Assembly: GCA_963718305.1 (NCBI GenBank)
Contig: CAVQZG010000010.1
Span: 1 to 64,000, forward strand
Origin: RYN-230 sp963718305
GTDB taxonomy: Bacteria > Actinomycetota > Actinomycetes > Streptosporangiales > Streptosporangiaceae
Direction of reading: 5' to 3'
DNA: 64,000 nt
The notes below the pieces were generated by a model that saw only the letters and a list, made by a program, of their open reading frames with translations, was not told where the DNA came from and searched no databases. Position numbers and translations under genes: made by a program. Positions 55,333 to 63,715 of the stretch are shown here, in pieces (the first letter of the stretch is position 1; every line of letters starts with the position of its first letter).

Positions 55333-55712
55333 GCGGTTTCGCAGTCCCCTCGGGTTGGATTCCTTGCGCCCCGATCGTAGCGAGGCCGCTTCTCTCCGGA
55401 TGCGGGCCCCCTCCGGGCCACGCTCGCACGCATGTCAGGCCGGCCCGCCGGATCCGGGGCACCGGAGCGCCAGCGGACCGCCCGGTGACCGGGCCCAGAT
55501 TCGGTGCGGTGCCCAGTCAGGCCTGACCCAGCTCTCCGTCGGCCGGCCCTGGCTCACCCAGTCCGGGCTGGCCGGCCGCCACGGCCTGCGCCATCAACAG
55601 CCTGGTCATCCGCCGGATCGGGGCGCCGGGTCCCGCAGCGGGGAGGTCGAGGGGAAGCTCCTGCCCCAACGCCCTCACCTCCCCTGGCCAAGCGGCTGAC
55701 CTTCTGTTCAGC
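55333..55712 (-). other. 380-bp gap between trpC and the Trp membrane protein; possible promoter
   Basis: No convincing gene is seen. A -10-like TACGAT (55379-55374) may start a trpCBA transcript. A short minus-strand open frame of 30 codons (55517-55609) has no Trp codons, so it does not look like a trp attenuator peptide. No HGxxPAAW-type small protein, which I would look for at this position, can be found by eye. Confidence 0.4.
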
Positions 55713-56567
55713 CTAACCCGCGCCGCCGCGGCCGCTCCCGTTGCTGCCGGATACCGCCTCGGAGCTCGATGGTGCGGTTCCCGAACTAGGTCGGGGCAAT
55801 CCCCGAACTGGGTGATGCGGCCCCGGAACCGGCGGCCGGGGCGCCGGGGCCAGCACTATCGGTTTGAGCTCAGTGGGGTCGAGTCCCTGGCTCAGTGATT
55901 CCCACAGGCTGGCCGGGTCTGCGGCGGCGGGCGGCTTCCGGCTGGCCGGCCGGTCGTAGCGGCTGGACATGACCGGCCAGCGGGTGCCACGCCAGGCGAC
56001 CAGCATCCCGGCCCCGAGGATGAGGAGCCCGCCGACCAGGACGGCCCAGCGCCAGGGGAACGCGGCCATCTCCACGTGGCTGGCCAGGCTGAGGCCGGCC
56101 ACCCCGGAGCCGCCGGTGCCCGGCGTGGTGCCACTGCCGACCGTGCTTCCGCCCGGCACCGAGCCGGCCTGCGCGGTGCTGGCGCCCGCGGCGGCGCTCC
56201 GCACCTGCGCCGCGGTCACCGGCAGGCTTACGGACGCGATGATGGCCACCCCGAACACGGCCAGCAGGCCGCCGACGATCCGCCGGACGAGGCCGCGGGT
56301 CGCCAGCACCGCCGCCAGGCCGGCCAGCGCGGCCAGGCCCAGCGCGCCGGCCGCTGGCACGAGATCCTGGCCGCTCACCGCGACCCGGGAGACCGGCAGC
56401 GGATGCGGCTCGATGGTCACCACCCGGGCCCAGTCCTGGCGGGCGGCCAGCAGCACGAACGCCGCGCCTACCGCGCCGGCGAGCAGCGTGAGCAGGTACT
56501 CCCGCCGGGCACCCCCGGCGGGGCGGCGGGTACCCAGCGGCTCAGCCGCCGGCTCCGGAGCGGTCAT
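55713..56567 (-). CDS. Trp operon-associated membrane protein (TIGR02234-like)
   Basis: 284 aa membrane protein of the trp region in actinobacteria. Start ATG 56567 (MTAPEPAAEPLG) after a long non-coding-like in-frame extension antisense to hisI. Four hydrophobic segments: YLLTLLAGAVGAAFVLLAA, ALGLAALAGLAAVLAT, IVGGLLAVFGVAIIASVS and WAVLVGGLLILGAGMLVAW, with the family-typical RQDWARV after helix one. The tail is Pro/Ser-rich. Function unknown; it may affect tryptophan transport or pathway assembly. Confidence 0.85.
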   Translation of the reverse strand: MTAPEPAAEPLGTRRPAGGARREYLLTLLAGAVGAAFVLLAARQDWARVVTIEPHPLPVSRVAVSGQDLVPAAGALGLAALAGLAAVLATRGLVRRIVGGLLAVFGVAIIASVSLPVTAAQVRSAAAGASTAQAGSVPGGSTVGSGTTPGTGGSGVAGLSLASHVEMAAFPWRWAVLVGGLLILGAGMLVAWRGTRWPVMSSRYDRPASRKPPAAADPASLWESLSQGLDPTELKPIVLAPAPRPPVPGPHHPVRGLPRPSSGTAPSSSEAVSGSNGSGRGGAG

Positions 56568-56593
56568 CGCGCCACCATTCACTCCACCACTAC

Positions 56594-56986
56594 TTACTCC
56601 GCCACCGTGGCCGGCAGCGGGTCCGCGTCGAAACAGGTGCGGTCGCCGGTGTGGCAGGCCCCGCCGGTCTGGTCCACCTTCACCAGCACGGTGTCCCCGT
56701 CGCAGTCGAGCGCGACGGCTTTGACCTGCTGCACGTGACCGGACGTGCCGCCCTTCACCCAGTACTCCTGACGGCTGCGGGACCAGTAGGTGCACCGCCC
56801 GGTGGTCAGGGTCAGGTGCAGCGCCTCGTCGTCCATCCAGCCGACCATCAGCACCTCGCCGGTGTCGTACTGCTGGGCTACGGCCGGGACCAGGCCGGCC
56901 GCGTCGCGCTTCAGCCGCGCGGCGATCTCGGGGTCCAGCGCGGACGGACACCGGGCACCGGTCACCGCGCTCGCTTGGGTGTTCAT
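56594..56986 (-). CDS. hisI: Phosphoribosyl-AMP cyclohydrolase
   Basis: 130 aa zinc enzyme of step three in histidine synthesis. Metal site residues are in LDCDGDTVLVKVDQTGGACHTGDRTCF; the start of the active site is MVGWMDDEALHLTLTTGRCTYWSRSRQEYWVKG. Start ATG 56986. It precedes the Trp membrane gene by 26 bases; the trpE gene commonly placed between them in related genomes is absent. Confidence 0.96.
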   Translation of the reverse strand: MNTQASAVTGARCPSALDPEIAARLKRDAAGLVPAVAQQYDTGEVLMVGWMDDEALHLTLTTGRCTYWSRSRQEYWVKGGTSGHVQQVKAVALDCDGDTVLVKVDQTGGACHTGDRTCFDADPLPATVAE

Positions 56987-57047
56987 GGCCTGATCCTCTC
57001 AGGTGCGGCCCATTCCGCTGGCGGGCCGGGCTGGCTACCATCGCGGG

Positions 57048-57701
57048 ATGACTCTCGCCCGGGATGAGCGCCTGGCGCTGTGTGCGCTGCTGGAGCAGAC
57101 TGGGCCCGCCGCGCCCACGCTATGCGACGGCTGGACCACCCTCGATCTGGCCGCCCACCTGGTGCTGCGGGAACGCCGCCCGGACGCGGGCGCCGGCATC
57201 ATGATCGGCCCGCTCGCCGGGCACACCAGGCGGGTGCAGCAGGGCCTGACCAAGCGGGAGTCCTTCGAAGGCCTGATCTCCGCCATCCGCACCGGGCCGC
57301 CGCGGGTGTCCCTATTCGGGCTGCCAGGCATGGACGAGCGGGCCAACCTCGTCGAGTTCTTCGTGCACCACGAAGACATCCGGCGCGGCTCCCCCGGCTG
57401 GGCGGATCGGAAGGTCACCCCCGCGCTGTCCGAGGCCCTGTGGCGGCGGCTCGGCATGGCCCGGTTCGTCTTGCGCAAGGTCCCGGTCGGCGTGGAACTG
57501 GTGCGGGACGACATCACCACGGACCCGGGCCAGGGGCGGGTCCGGATCACGGCGAAGGCGCGCACCCCCGTGGTCACGGTCACCGGCGCACCCGGCGAGC
57601 TCACCCTCTGGACCGCAGGCCGGCGGGACGCCGCGCAGGTACGCCTGGACGGCACCCAAGCAGCGGTCCGCACGCTGACCGGGGTTCGCTGGGGGCTCTG
57701 A
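57048..57701 (+). CDS. TIGR03085 family metal-binding protein (DinB/MDMPI-like)
   Basis: 217 aa protein of the mycothiol-dependent maleylpyruvate isomerase N-terminal fold. Family blocks: RLALCALLEQTGPAAPTLCDGWTTLDLAAHLVLRE (His metal ligand), and VEFFVHHEDIRRGSPGW (His pair). ATG 57048 is preferred to 57003; a TACCAT hexamer ends six bases before it, so a leaderless transcript is possible. Function unknown. Its stop abuts a truncated FAD oxidoreductase on the other strand. Confidence 0.87.
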   Translation: MTLARDERLALCALLEQTGPAAPTLCDGWTTLDLAAHLVLRERRPDAGAGIMIGPLAGHTRRVQQGLTKRESFEGLISAIRTGPPRVSLFGLPGMDERANLVEFFVHHEDIRRGSPGWADRKVTPALSEALWRRLGMARFVLRKVPVGVELVRDDITTDPGQGRVRITAKARTPVVTVTGAPGELTLWTAGRRDAAQVRLDGTQAAVRTLTGVRWGL

Positions 57702-58286
57702 GCACAGCCCGGCGGCGCGGTGCCAGGCGCCGGTCTGGTCCCGCACCGCGTGCGGGGCCAGTTCGACGGCCTCCCGGCCCGGCAGCCACTGGTACGGGGG
57801 CTGCGCGGACGTTCCGTCGAGCAGGGCGGCGCGCAGCGCCGCGGGGACGAGCCGCGGCTCCACGGCGGCGTCCGCCCGGCAGAGCAGCCCGCCCGCGAAC
57901 TCACCGCGCAGCGCCGGGTTCACCGCCCGGACCGCCGCCGGATCAAGCACCTCGTAGTCGCGCAGCCCCGCGTCGGGCCGGGCCGCGGCCTCCTTGAGCA
58001 GCCCTAGTTCCGCGTCGTCGCGGGCCAGCGTGAGCGAGCCGTTCGGCCGGAACCCGGTGCCCGGCACCTCCGCGGCGATCTCCGCCCAGCGGACCCGGGC
58101 CCGGCGGGCCAGGTCCAGCTCGGGGCCGCCCGCGCGGCCGCTGACCCAGATCAGGCCGAAGTTACGGACGCTGGCCCCGCGGGAGCCGGGCTCCCGTTCG
58201 AGGTGGGTCACCTGATGGCCGCGGCGGCGCGCCTCCAGGGCGTGCATGAAGCCCAGCACGCCCCCGCCCACCACTACTACCGACAT
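57702..58286 (-). pseudogene. 3'-truncated FAD-dependent oxidoreductase (TIGR03364-like)
   Basis: From ATG 58286 the protein begins MSVVVVGGGVLGFMHALEAR, with ERE and the strong family block GASVRNFGLIWVSGR, then GSLTLARDDAE and LLCRADAAVEPRLVPAAL. Family homology stops near residue 190 (GAWHRA, about 57714); the open frame then continues only as the antisense of the TIGR03085 gene. Roughly half the ~365 aa family length, including the second FAD segment, is missing. It looks like a deletion remnant rather than a functional enzyme. Confidence 0.7.
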
Positions 58287-58509
58287 CCGCGCGGCCCTCC
58301 CGACCAGGGCCATCAGTCAAGCGGCGGCCGGTGACGCAGGCCTGAACATCCGGTACCGCGCCCCCCAACGGGGGAAAACATCGCCCCGACGGGCCATAAT
58401 CCAGGCTGCGCGGGTACTACCCAGGCAGCCGATAGCAGACCATGGAGTTGGTCTCTCGCTGCGGCCCCGCCGCGCCGGGGGGATTCGCAGGTGAACGGAG
58501 GGGTGTGCA

Positions 58510-59277
58510 GTGCAGGTACTCGGCATCGACATCGGCGGCACCGGCATCAAGGCCGCGCCCGTGGACACGGCCAAGGGCACGCTGGTCACCGAGCGGGTCA
58601 AGGTGGAGACGCCCCACCCGGCCCAGCCCGATGCGGTCGCGGCCGTGGTCGCGCAGCACGTGAAGAACTTCGGCTGGACCGGGCCGGTGGGCCTCACGTT
58701 TCCCGGCGTGGTGGTGAACGGGGTGACCATGACGGCCGCCAACCTGGACCCCGCCTGGATCGGGCTGGACACCCGGGCCCTGTTCAGCAAGGCGGCCGGC
58801 GTGCCCACCTCGCTGATCAACGACGCCGACGCGGCCGGCCTGGCCGAGATGAAGTTCGGCGCGGGCGCCGGGCACCAGGGCACGGTGCTGATGCTGACGT
58901 TCGGGACCGGGATCGGCAGCGCCCTGTTCCGGGACGGCATCCTGGTCCCGAATACCGAGTTCGGCCACATCGAGATCCGCGGCCGGGACGCCGAGAAGCG
59001 GGCCTCCGAGCGGGCCAAGGAACTGCACGACCTCAGCTGGGGCAAGTGGGCCGGGCGGGTCGAGGAGTACCTGCATCACGTGGAGGGGCTAACCGCGCCG
59101 GACCTGATCATCATCGGCGGGGGGATCAGCCGCAAGGCGGACAAGTTCCTGCCCCTGCTGACCTCGTTGCGGGCCACGGTGGTACCCGCCGCCATGCAGA
59201 ACAACGCCGGCATCGTGGGCGCCGCCCTGTCAGCGGGCCTGGACGCGCCGGCGACGAGTGCCGGCGGGGTCTCGTAA
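58510..59277 (+). CDS. ppgK: Polyphosphate glucokinase
   Basis: 255 aa ROK-family kinase phosphorylating glucose from polyphosphate or ATP. ATPase core: VLGIDIGGTGIKAAPVD, LTFPGVVVNG, LINDADAAGLAEM, LTFGTGIGSALF and the actinobacterial PpgK sequence NTEFGHIEIRGRDAEKRAS. Start GTG 58510 after GGAGGGG. Converges on hisF across a palindromic terminator. Confidence 0.95.
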   Translation: MQVLGIDIGGTGIKAAPVDTAKGTLVTERVKVETPHPAQPDAVAAVVAQHVKNFGWTGPVGLTFPGVVVNGVTMTAANLDPAWIGLDTRALFSKAAGVPTSLINDADAAGLAEMKFGAGAGHQGTVLMLTFGTGIGSALFRDGILVPNTEFGHIEIRGRDAEKRASERAKELHDLSWGKWAGRVEEYLHHVEGLTAPDLIIIGGGISRKADKFLPLLTSLRATVVPAAMQNNAGIVGAALSAGLDAPATSAGGVS

Positions 59278-59326
59278 GCGGAGAGGCTTGGCGGCCTGAC
59301 GTGCGGGAGGCTGGGCGGCTGGCGGG

Positions 59327-59346
59327 AAGCCCGCCGCGGCGGGCTT
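59327..59346. terminator. 20-bp palindromic terminator between ppgK and hisF
   Basis: AAGCCCGCCGCGGCGGGCTT is a perfect palindrome overlapping the hisF stop codon by two bases; it can serve both convergent genes. Confidence 0.75.
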
Positions 59347-60112
59347 ACCTGACCGGCTGCCCGGCGCCGCGCAGCGCGTCCTTGACCTCGCCGATCCGCA
59401 GCTGGCCGAAGTGGAACACGCTGGCCGCCAGCACCGCGTCGGCGCCCGCCCCGATCGCGGGCGCGAAGTGGGCCAGTTCGCCGGCGCCGCCGCTGGCGAT
59501 GATGGGCACGTCCACGACCGCGCGTACCGCGCGGATGAGTTCGGTGTCGAAACCCGCCTTGGTGCCGTCCGCGTCCATGGAGTTGAGCAGGATCTCACCG
59601 ACCCCCAGTTCCGCCCCGCGGGCCGCCCACTGCACCGCGTCGATCCCGGTGCCGCGCCGTCCCCCGTGCGTCGTGACCTCAAACCGGGTGGCCTGCTCCC
59701 CCTGGCTGACCCGGCGCGCGTCCACGGACAGCACCACGCACTGCGACCCGAACCGCTGGGCCGCCTCCCCGAGCAATTCAGGGCGGGCGATGGCCGCGGT
59801 GTTCAGCGACACCTTGTCCGCGCCGGCCCGCAGCAGCCGGTCCACGTCGCCGACGCTGCGCACCCCGCCGCCCACGGTGAGCGGGATGAACACCTGGTCG
59901 GCGGTCCGGCCGACCACGTCGATCATGGTCTCGCGATCGCCGCTGGACGCGGTGATGTCCAGGAACACCAGCTCGTCGGCGCCTTCCGCGTCGTAGGCGG
60001 CCGCCAGTTCCACCGGGTCGCCGGCGTCGCGCAGGTCACGGAAGTTGACGCCCTTCACCACCCGCCCGGCGTCCACATCGAGGCAGGGAATGACCCGCAC
60101 CGCCACCGTCAT
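59345..60112 (-). CDS. hisF: Imidazole glycerol phosphate synthase cyclase subunit
   Basis: 255 aa TIM barrel with catalytic Asp in RVIPCLDVDAGRVVKG and in CVVLSVDARRVSQG; phosphate sites SGGAGELAHF and AVLAASVFHFG. It works with HisH, encoded upstream in the same operon. Gap of 34 bases after ridA, the only non-overlapping junction of the run. Confidence 0.97.
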   Translation of the reverse strand: MTVAVRVIPCLDVDAGRVVKGVNFRDLRDAGDPVELAAAYDAEGADELVFLDITASSGDRETMIDVVGRTADQVFIPLTVGGGVRSVGDVDRLLRAGADKVSLNTAAIARPELLGEAAQRFGSQCVVLSVDARRVSQGEQATRFEVTTHGGRRGTGIDAVQWAARGAELGVGEILLNSMDADGTKAGFDTELIRAVRAVVDVPIIASGGAGELAHFAPAIGAGADAVLAASVFHFGQLRIGEVKDALRGAGQPVR

Positions 60113-60146
60113 GGCGACCCGCCAGCAGGCCGGGCTCGCGGGGGCA

Positions 60147-60539
60147 TCAGGTACCGATCCCGGGGCGGTACGCGACCGTCTCCACCTCGACCAGCATCCT
60201 GGGATCCACCAGCCCGGCGATCTCGATCATGGTCGCGGCGGGCATCGTGTCCCCGAACGCGTCGCGGTGCGCCCGGCCGTACTCCTGCCAGCGGGAGATG
60301 TCGGTGACCAGGATGCGGGTGCTCACCACGTCCGGCAGGCCCAGGCCCAGCTGGTCCAGGGCGGCCGCGACGTTACGCAGCGCCTGCGCGGTCTGCGCGT
60401 ACGCGTCATCCTCGTGCACGAACTCCGCGCCTGCGACCGAGGTGCACCCGGCCACGAACACGTAGTCCCCGGCCGCCACCGCGCGGCTGTAGCCCACCAC
60501 CGGCTCCCACTCGGTCCCGCTGAAGACCCGGCGCGTCAT
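60147..60539 (-). CDS. RidA-family protein within the his operon
   Basis: 130 aa YjgF/YER057c/UK114 fold. Family blocks: VVGYSRAVAAGDYVFVAGCTSVAG, YAQTAQALRNVAAALDQLGLGLPDVVSTRILVTD and TMIEIAGLVDPRMLVEVETVAY. The classic enamine deaminase Arg near the end is not in the standard RSC-type context, so it may be a RidA-like subgroup (Rid4-7) of unknown activity. Its ATG overlaps the hisA stop, so it is translationally coupled to histidine synthesis. Confidence 0.88.
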   Translation of the reverse strand: MTRRVFSGTEWEPVVGYSRAVAAGDYVFVAGCTSVAGAEFVHEDDAYAQTAQALRNVAAALDQLGLGLPDVVSTRILVTDISRWQEYGRAHRDAFGDTMPAATMIEIAGLVDPRMLVEVETVAYRPGIGT

Positions 60540-61315
60540 GCCGCCACCGCCCCGAGCGCCTCCTCCAGGGTGAAGGCCCCGGCGTAGAGGGCTTTGCCCA
60601 CGATCGCCCCCTCCACTCCGGCCGGCACCAGGCCGGCCAGGGCCTCCAGATCGGCCAGGCTGGACACGCCGCCGCTGGCGATCACCGGCCGCGCGGTCCG
60701 GGCGCAGACGTGCCGGAGCAGGTCGAGGTTCGGCCCGGACAGCATGCCGTCCTTGTTGATGTCGGTGACCACGTAGCGGGCGCAGCCGTCGGCGTCCAGC
60801 CGGTCCAGCGCCTCATCCAGCTGGCCGCCCTCCCGGGTCCAGCCCCGGGCGGCGAGCCGGGTGCCGCGCACATCCAGGCCCACGGCGATCTTGTCCCCGT
60901 GCTCGGCGATCGCGGACCGGACCCAGTCCGGGTTCTCCAGCGCCGCGGTGCCGATGTTGACCCGGGCACAGCCGGTGGCCAGCGCGGCCGCCAGCGAGGC
61001 GTCGTCACGGATTCCCCCGGACAGTTCCACCGCGATATCCAGCAGTCCCACCACCGACGCGATCAGTTCCGCGTTGGATCCGCGGCCGAACGCGGCGTCC
61101 AGGTCCACCAGGTGCAGCCACTGGGCGCCCGCGGCCTGCCAGGCCAGCGCGGCCTGCAGCGGCGCCCCGTAGTCGGTCTCGGTCCCGGCGGCGCCCTGGA
61201 CCAGCCGGACCGCCTGGCCTCCCGCCACGTCCACCGCAGGCAGCAGGGTCAGCCGCCCGGCCGCGGAAACACCCTGCCCCGACGCGCTCTTCGCCGGGCC
61301 ACCGGGCGTCGTCAT
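60536..61315 (-). CDS. priA: Phosphoribosyl isomerase A (HisA/TrpF)
   Basis: 259 aa TIM barrel of the actinobacterial bifunctional PriA: isomerises both ProFAR (His) and PRA (Trp). Active-site Asp in LTLLPAVDVAGGQAVRLVQG and Asp in VVTDINKDGMLSGPNLDLL; phosphate sites ELSGGIRDDASL and VIASGGVSSLADL. ATG 61315 overlaps the hisH stop. No separate trpF is in the window, consistent with PriA supplying that step to the neighbouring trp genes. Confidence 0.94.
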   Translation of the reverse strand: MTTPGGPAKSASGQGVSAAGRLTLLPAVDVAGGQAVRLVQGAAGTETDYGAPLQAALAWQAAGAQWLHLVDLDAAFGRGSNAELIASVVGLLDIAVELSGGIRDDASLAAALATGCARVNIGTAALENPDWVRSAIAEHGDKIAVGLDVRGTRLAARGWTREGGQLDEALDRLDADGCARYVVTDINKDGMLSGPNLDLLRHVCARTARPVIASGGVSSLADLEALAGLVPAGVEGAIVGKALYAGAFTLEEALGAVAA

Positions 61316-61950
61316 CGCACCATCTCCAGCCAGTTGGCCAGCAACGCGGCACCCGCGTCGCCGGACTTCTCGGGGTGAAACTGGGTCGCGCACAGCGGGC
61401 CGTTCTCTACTGCCGCGATGAACGGCTCCCCGTGTTCCGCCCAGCTGATCAGCGGCGCCGTCATCCACTCGGACGGCGGCATGGGCAGCGCCAGCGCCGC
61501 GTAGGAGTGCACGAAGTAGAAGCGGGTCCCGGGATCGAGGCCGGCCAGCAGCCGCGACCCGGCCGGGGCATCAACCGTGTTCCAGCCCATGTGCGGCAGC
61601 ACCGGCGCATGGAGCCGCTCCACGGTGCCGGGCCACTGGCCGCAGCCCTTGGTGTGCAGGCCATGCTCGACGCCTTCGGAGAACATCACCTGCATGCCGA
61701 CGCAGATGCCCAGCACCGGGCGGGAGCCGGCCAGCCGCCGGTCGATGATCTGGTCACCGCGCACCTCGCGCAGCCCGGCCATGCACGCCGCGAAGGCGCC
61801 CACCCCGGGCACCACCAGGCCGTCCGCGTTGAGCGCGGTATCCCAGTCGGCCGTGATCCCGGTGTCCGCGCCGGCCCGTTCCAGGGCCCGCTGGGCCGAG
61901 CGGATGTTTCCCGACCCGTAGTCCAGGACCGCGACCCGGGGCCGGGTCAT
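61312..61950 (-). CDS. hisH: Imidazole glycerol phosphate synthase glutaminase subunit
   Basis: 212 aa class I glutaminase. Catalytic Cys in VLGICVGMQVMFSEG; His and Glu in LCATQFHPEKSGDAG. Starts MTRPRVAVLDYGSGNIRSAQRALE. Partner of HisF. Four-base overlaps with hisB and priA. Confidence 0.97.
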   Translation of the reverse strand: MTRPRVAVLDYGSGNIRSAQRALERAGADTGITADWDTALNADGLVVPGVGAFAACMAGLREVRGDQIIDRRLAGSRPVLGICVGMQVMFSEGVEHGLHTKGCGQWPGTVERLHAPVLPHMGWNTVDAPAGSRLLAGLDPGTRFYFVHSYAALALPMPPSEWMTAPLISWAEHGEPFIAAVENGPLCATQFHPEKSGDAGAALLANWLEMVR

Positions 61951-62558
61951 AGCACGCCCTTGGTGCTGGGGATTCCGGCCGCCCGGGGGTCGCGGGCCGC
62001 AGCCGCGCGCAGCGCCCGGGCCACCGCCTTGAACTGCGCCTCCACCAGGTGATGCGGGTTGCGCCCGGTCACCTCCAGGTGCAGGCAGATGCCCGCGGTG
62101 GAGGTCACGGATTCGAAGAAATGCCGGGTCAGGGTGGTGTCATAGCTGCCGATCAGCGGGGCCATGCCGTCCGGCTCGGCGTGCACCAGGTAGGGCCGCC
62201 CGGACAGGTCAATCGCGGCCCGGGCCAGCGTCTCGTCCAGCGGCACGGCGGCGTCGCCGAAACGGCAGATGCCCGACTTGTCGCCGAGGGCCTCGCGCAG
62301 CGCCTGGCCGAGGGCGAGCGCGGTGTCTTCCACCGTGTGGTGCGCGTCCACCTCGATGTCACCGGTGGTCCGCACGCTCAGGTCGAGCAGCCCGTGCCTG
62401 GCCAGCTGGTTGAGCATGTGGTCGAAGAACGGCACCCCGGTGCTGACGTCGGCCGTGCCGCTCCCGTCGAGGTCCAGTTCGACCAGCACGCTGGTCTCCT
62501 TGGTGACCCGCTCGACCCGCCCGGTCCGCCGCACGCCCCCGTTCCAGGTGTCGTTCAT
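61947..62558 (-). CDS. hisB: Imidazoleglycerol-phosphate dehydratase
   Basis: 203 aa manganese enzyme, monofunctional as in other actinobacteria. Metal-binding repeats FFDHMLNQLARHGLLDL, EVDAHHTVEDTALALGQAL and HFFESVTSTAGICLHLEVTGRNPHHLVEAQFKAVARAL contain the His/Glu ligands. ATG overlaps the hisC stop. Confidence 0.97.
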   Translation of the reverse strand: MNDTWNGGVRRTGRVERVTKETSVLVELDLDGSGTADVSTGVPFFDHMLNQLARHGLLDLSVRTTGDIEVDAHHTVEDTALALGQALREALGDKSGICRFGDAAVPLDETLARAAIDLSGRPYLVHAEPDGMAPLIGSYDTTLTRHFFESVTSTAGICLHLEVTGRNPHHLVEAQFKAVARALRAAAARDPRAAGIPSTKGVL

Positions 62559-63715
62559 CGTGACGCCTCCCAGGTTGAGCCGCGGCTGGCCGCCGCCCGG
62601 CGCGCAGCGGCGATCGGGGGGTCGTCCCCCCGGGCCGCCGCGAGCACCTCGTCCAGAGCATCGCGGAACGCCGCCATCTCGGCGGGGGTCCCGGCCGTGA
62701 CCCTCAGCCAGCCCGCCGGGCCGGTCTCACGGATCAGCACACCCCGGTCCAGCAGCGCCTGCCAGATCATGTGCCGGTCGCTGAACTCGCCGAACAGCAC
62801 GAAGTTGGCGTCGGAGTCCGCCACCCGCAGGCCCCGCCCGCGCAGCCAGGCGACGAGCTCATCCCGCTGCTCGCGGAGCGCCGCCACGGTGGCCAGCGGC
62901 TCATGGGCCAGCGCCAGCGCGGCCCGGGCCACCGCCTGGGTCACCGCGGACAGGTGGTAGGGCAGCCGGACCAGGAGCAGCGCCTGCGGCACCGCCGGAT
63001 CCGCGGCCAGGTACCCGACCCGCGCGCCGGCCAGCGCGAAGGCCTTGGACATGGTGCGGGTCACCACGAGCCGCCGGCAGCGGGGCAGCAAGGTCAGCGC
63101 GGTGGCCTGGGTGTCCCGGGCGAATTCGGCGTAGGCCTCGTCCACGATGACCAGGCCCGGGGCCGCCGCGCAGACCGCCTCGATCACCTCGGGGGCCAGC
63201 GCTGCGCCGGTGGGGTTGTTCGGTGAGGTGAGGAAGACCAGGCCGGGCTGGTGCGCCCGGATCACGGCCATCGCGTGATCGGGGTCGAGGCCGAAATCGG
63301 CGTCCCGGGTCCCGCTGACCCAGCGGGTGCCGGTGGCCAGGGCGATCAGCGGGTGCATCGAGTACGAGGGCTCGAAGCCCAGCGCGGTCCGTCCCGGGCC
63401 GCCGAACGCCTGGAACAGCTGCTGGATGATCTCGTTGGACCCGTTGGCCGCCCACACCTGGTCCGCGCCGAGCCCGTGGCCGAGGTAGGCGGCCAGGTCG
63501 GTGCGCAAGGCCACCGCGTCACGGTCCGGGTAGCGGTTCAGCGTCCCGGCCACCTCCGCGACGGCCTGCGTGATGGCCTGGGCCAGCGCCGGCGAAGGCG
63601 GGTAGGGGTTCTCGTTGGTGTTCAGCCGGACCTGGACGTCGATCTGCGGGGCCCCGTAGGGGGTCCGCCCGGCCAGGTCCTCGCGGATCGGCAGCCACCC
63701 AGGGATCCCGCTCAC
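62555..63715 (-). CDS. hisC: Histidinol-phosphate aminotransferase
   Basis: 386 aa fold-type I PLP enzyme. LNTNENPYPPSPALAQAI is the substrate loop, VWAANGSNEIIQQLFQAF the cofactor cradle, SPNNPTG and VDEAYAEF bind PLP, and the Schiff-base Lys is in TRTMSKAFALAGARVGYL. Start GTG/ATG at 63715 overlaps the hisD stop. Confidence 0.97.
   Translation of the reverse strand: MSGIPGWLPIREDLAGRTPYGAPQIDVQVRLNTNENPYPPSPALAQAITQAVAEVAGTLNRYPDRDAVALRTDLAAYLGHGLGADQVWAANGSNEIIQQLFQAFGGPGRTALGFEPSYSMHPLIALATGTRWVSGTRDADFGLDPDHAMAVIRAHQPGLVFLTSPNNPTGAALAPEVIEAVCAAAPGLVIVDEAYAEFARDTQATALTLLPRCRRLVVTRTMSKAFALAGARVGYLAADPAVPQALLLVRLPYHLSAVTQAVARAALALAHEPLATVAALREQRDELVAWLRGRGLRVADSDANFVLFGEFSDRHMIWQALLDRGVLIRETGPAGWLRVTAGTPAEMAAFRDALDEVLAAARGDDPPIAAARRAAASRGSTWEASR

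Noticed and set aside
55517..55609. 30-codon minus-strand frame before trpC, considered as a trp leader peptide
   Set aside because: It has no Trp codons, is 180 bases from trpC, and no antiterminator pair is visible.
57312..57701. 3' extension of the FAD oxidoreductase frame
   Set aside because: It is the exact antisense of the conserved TIGR03085 coding region and has no homology to the oxidoreductase family.
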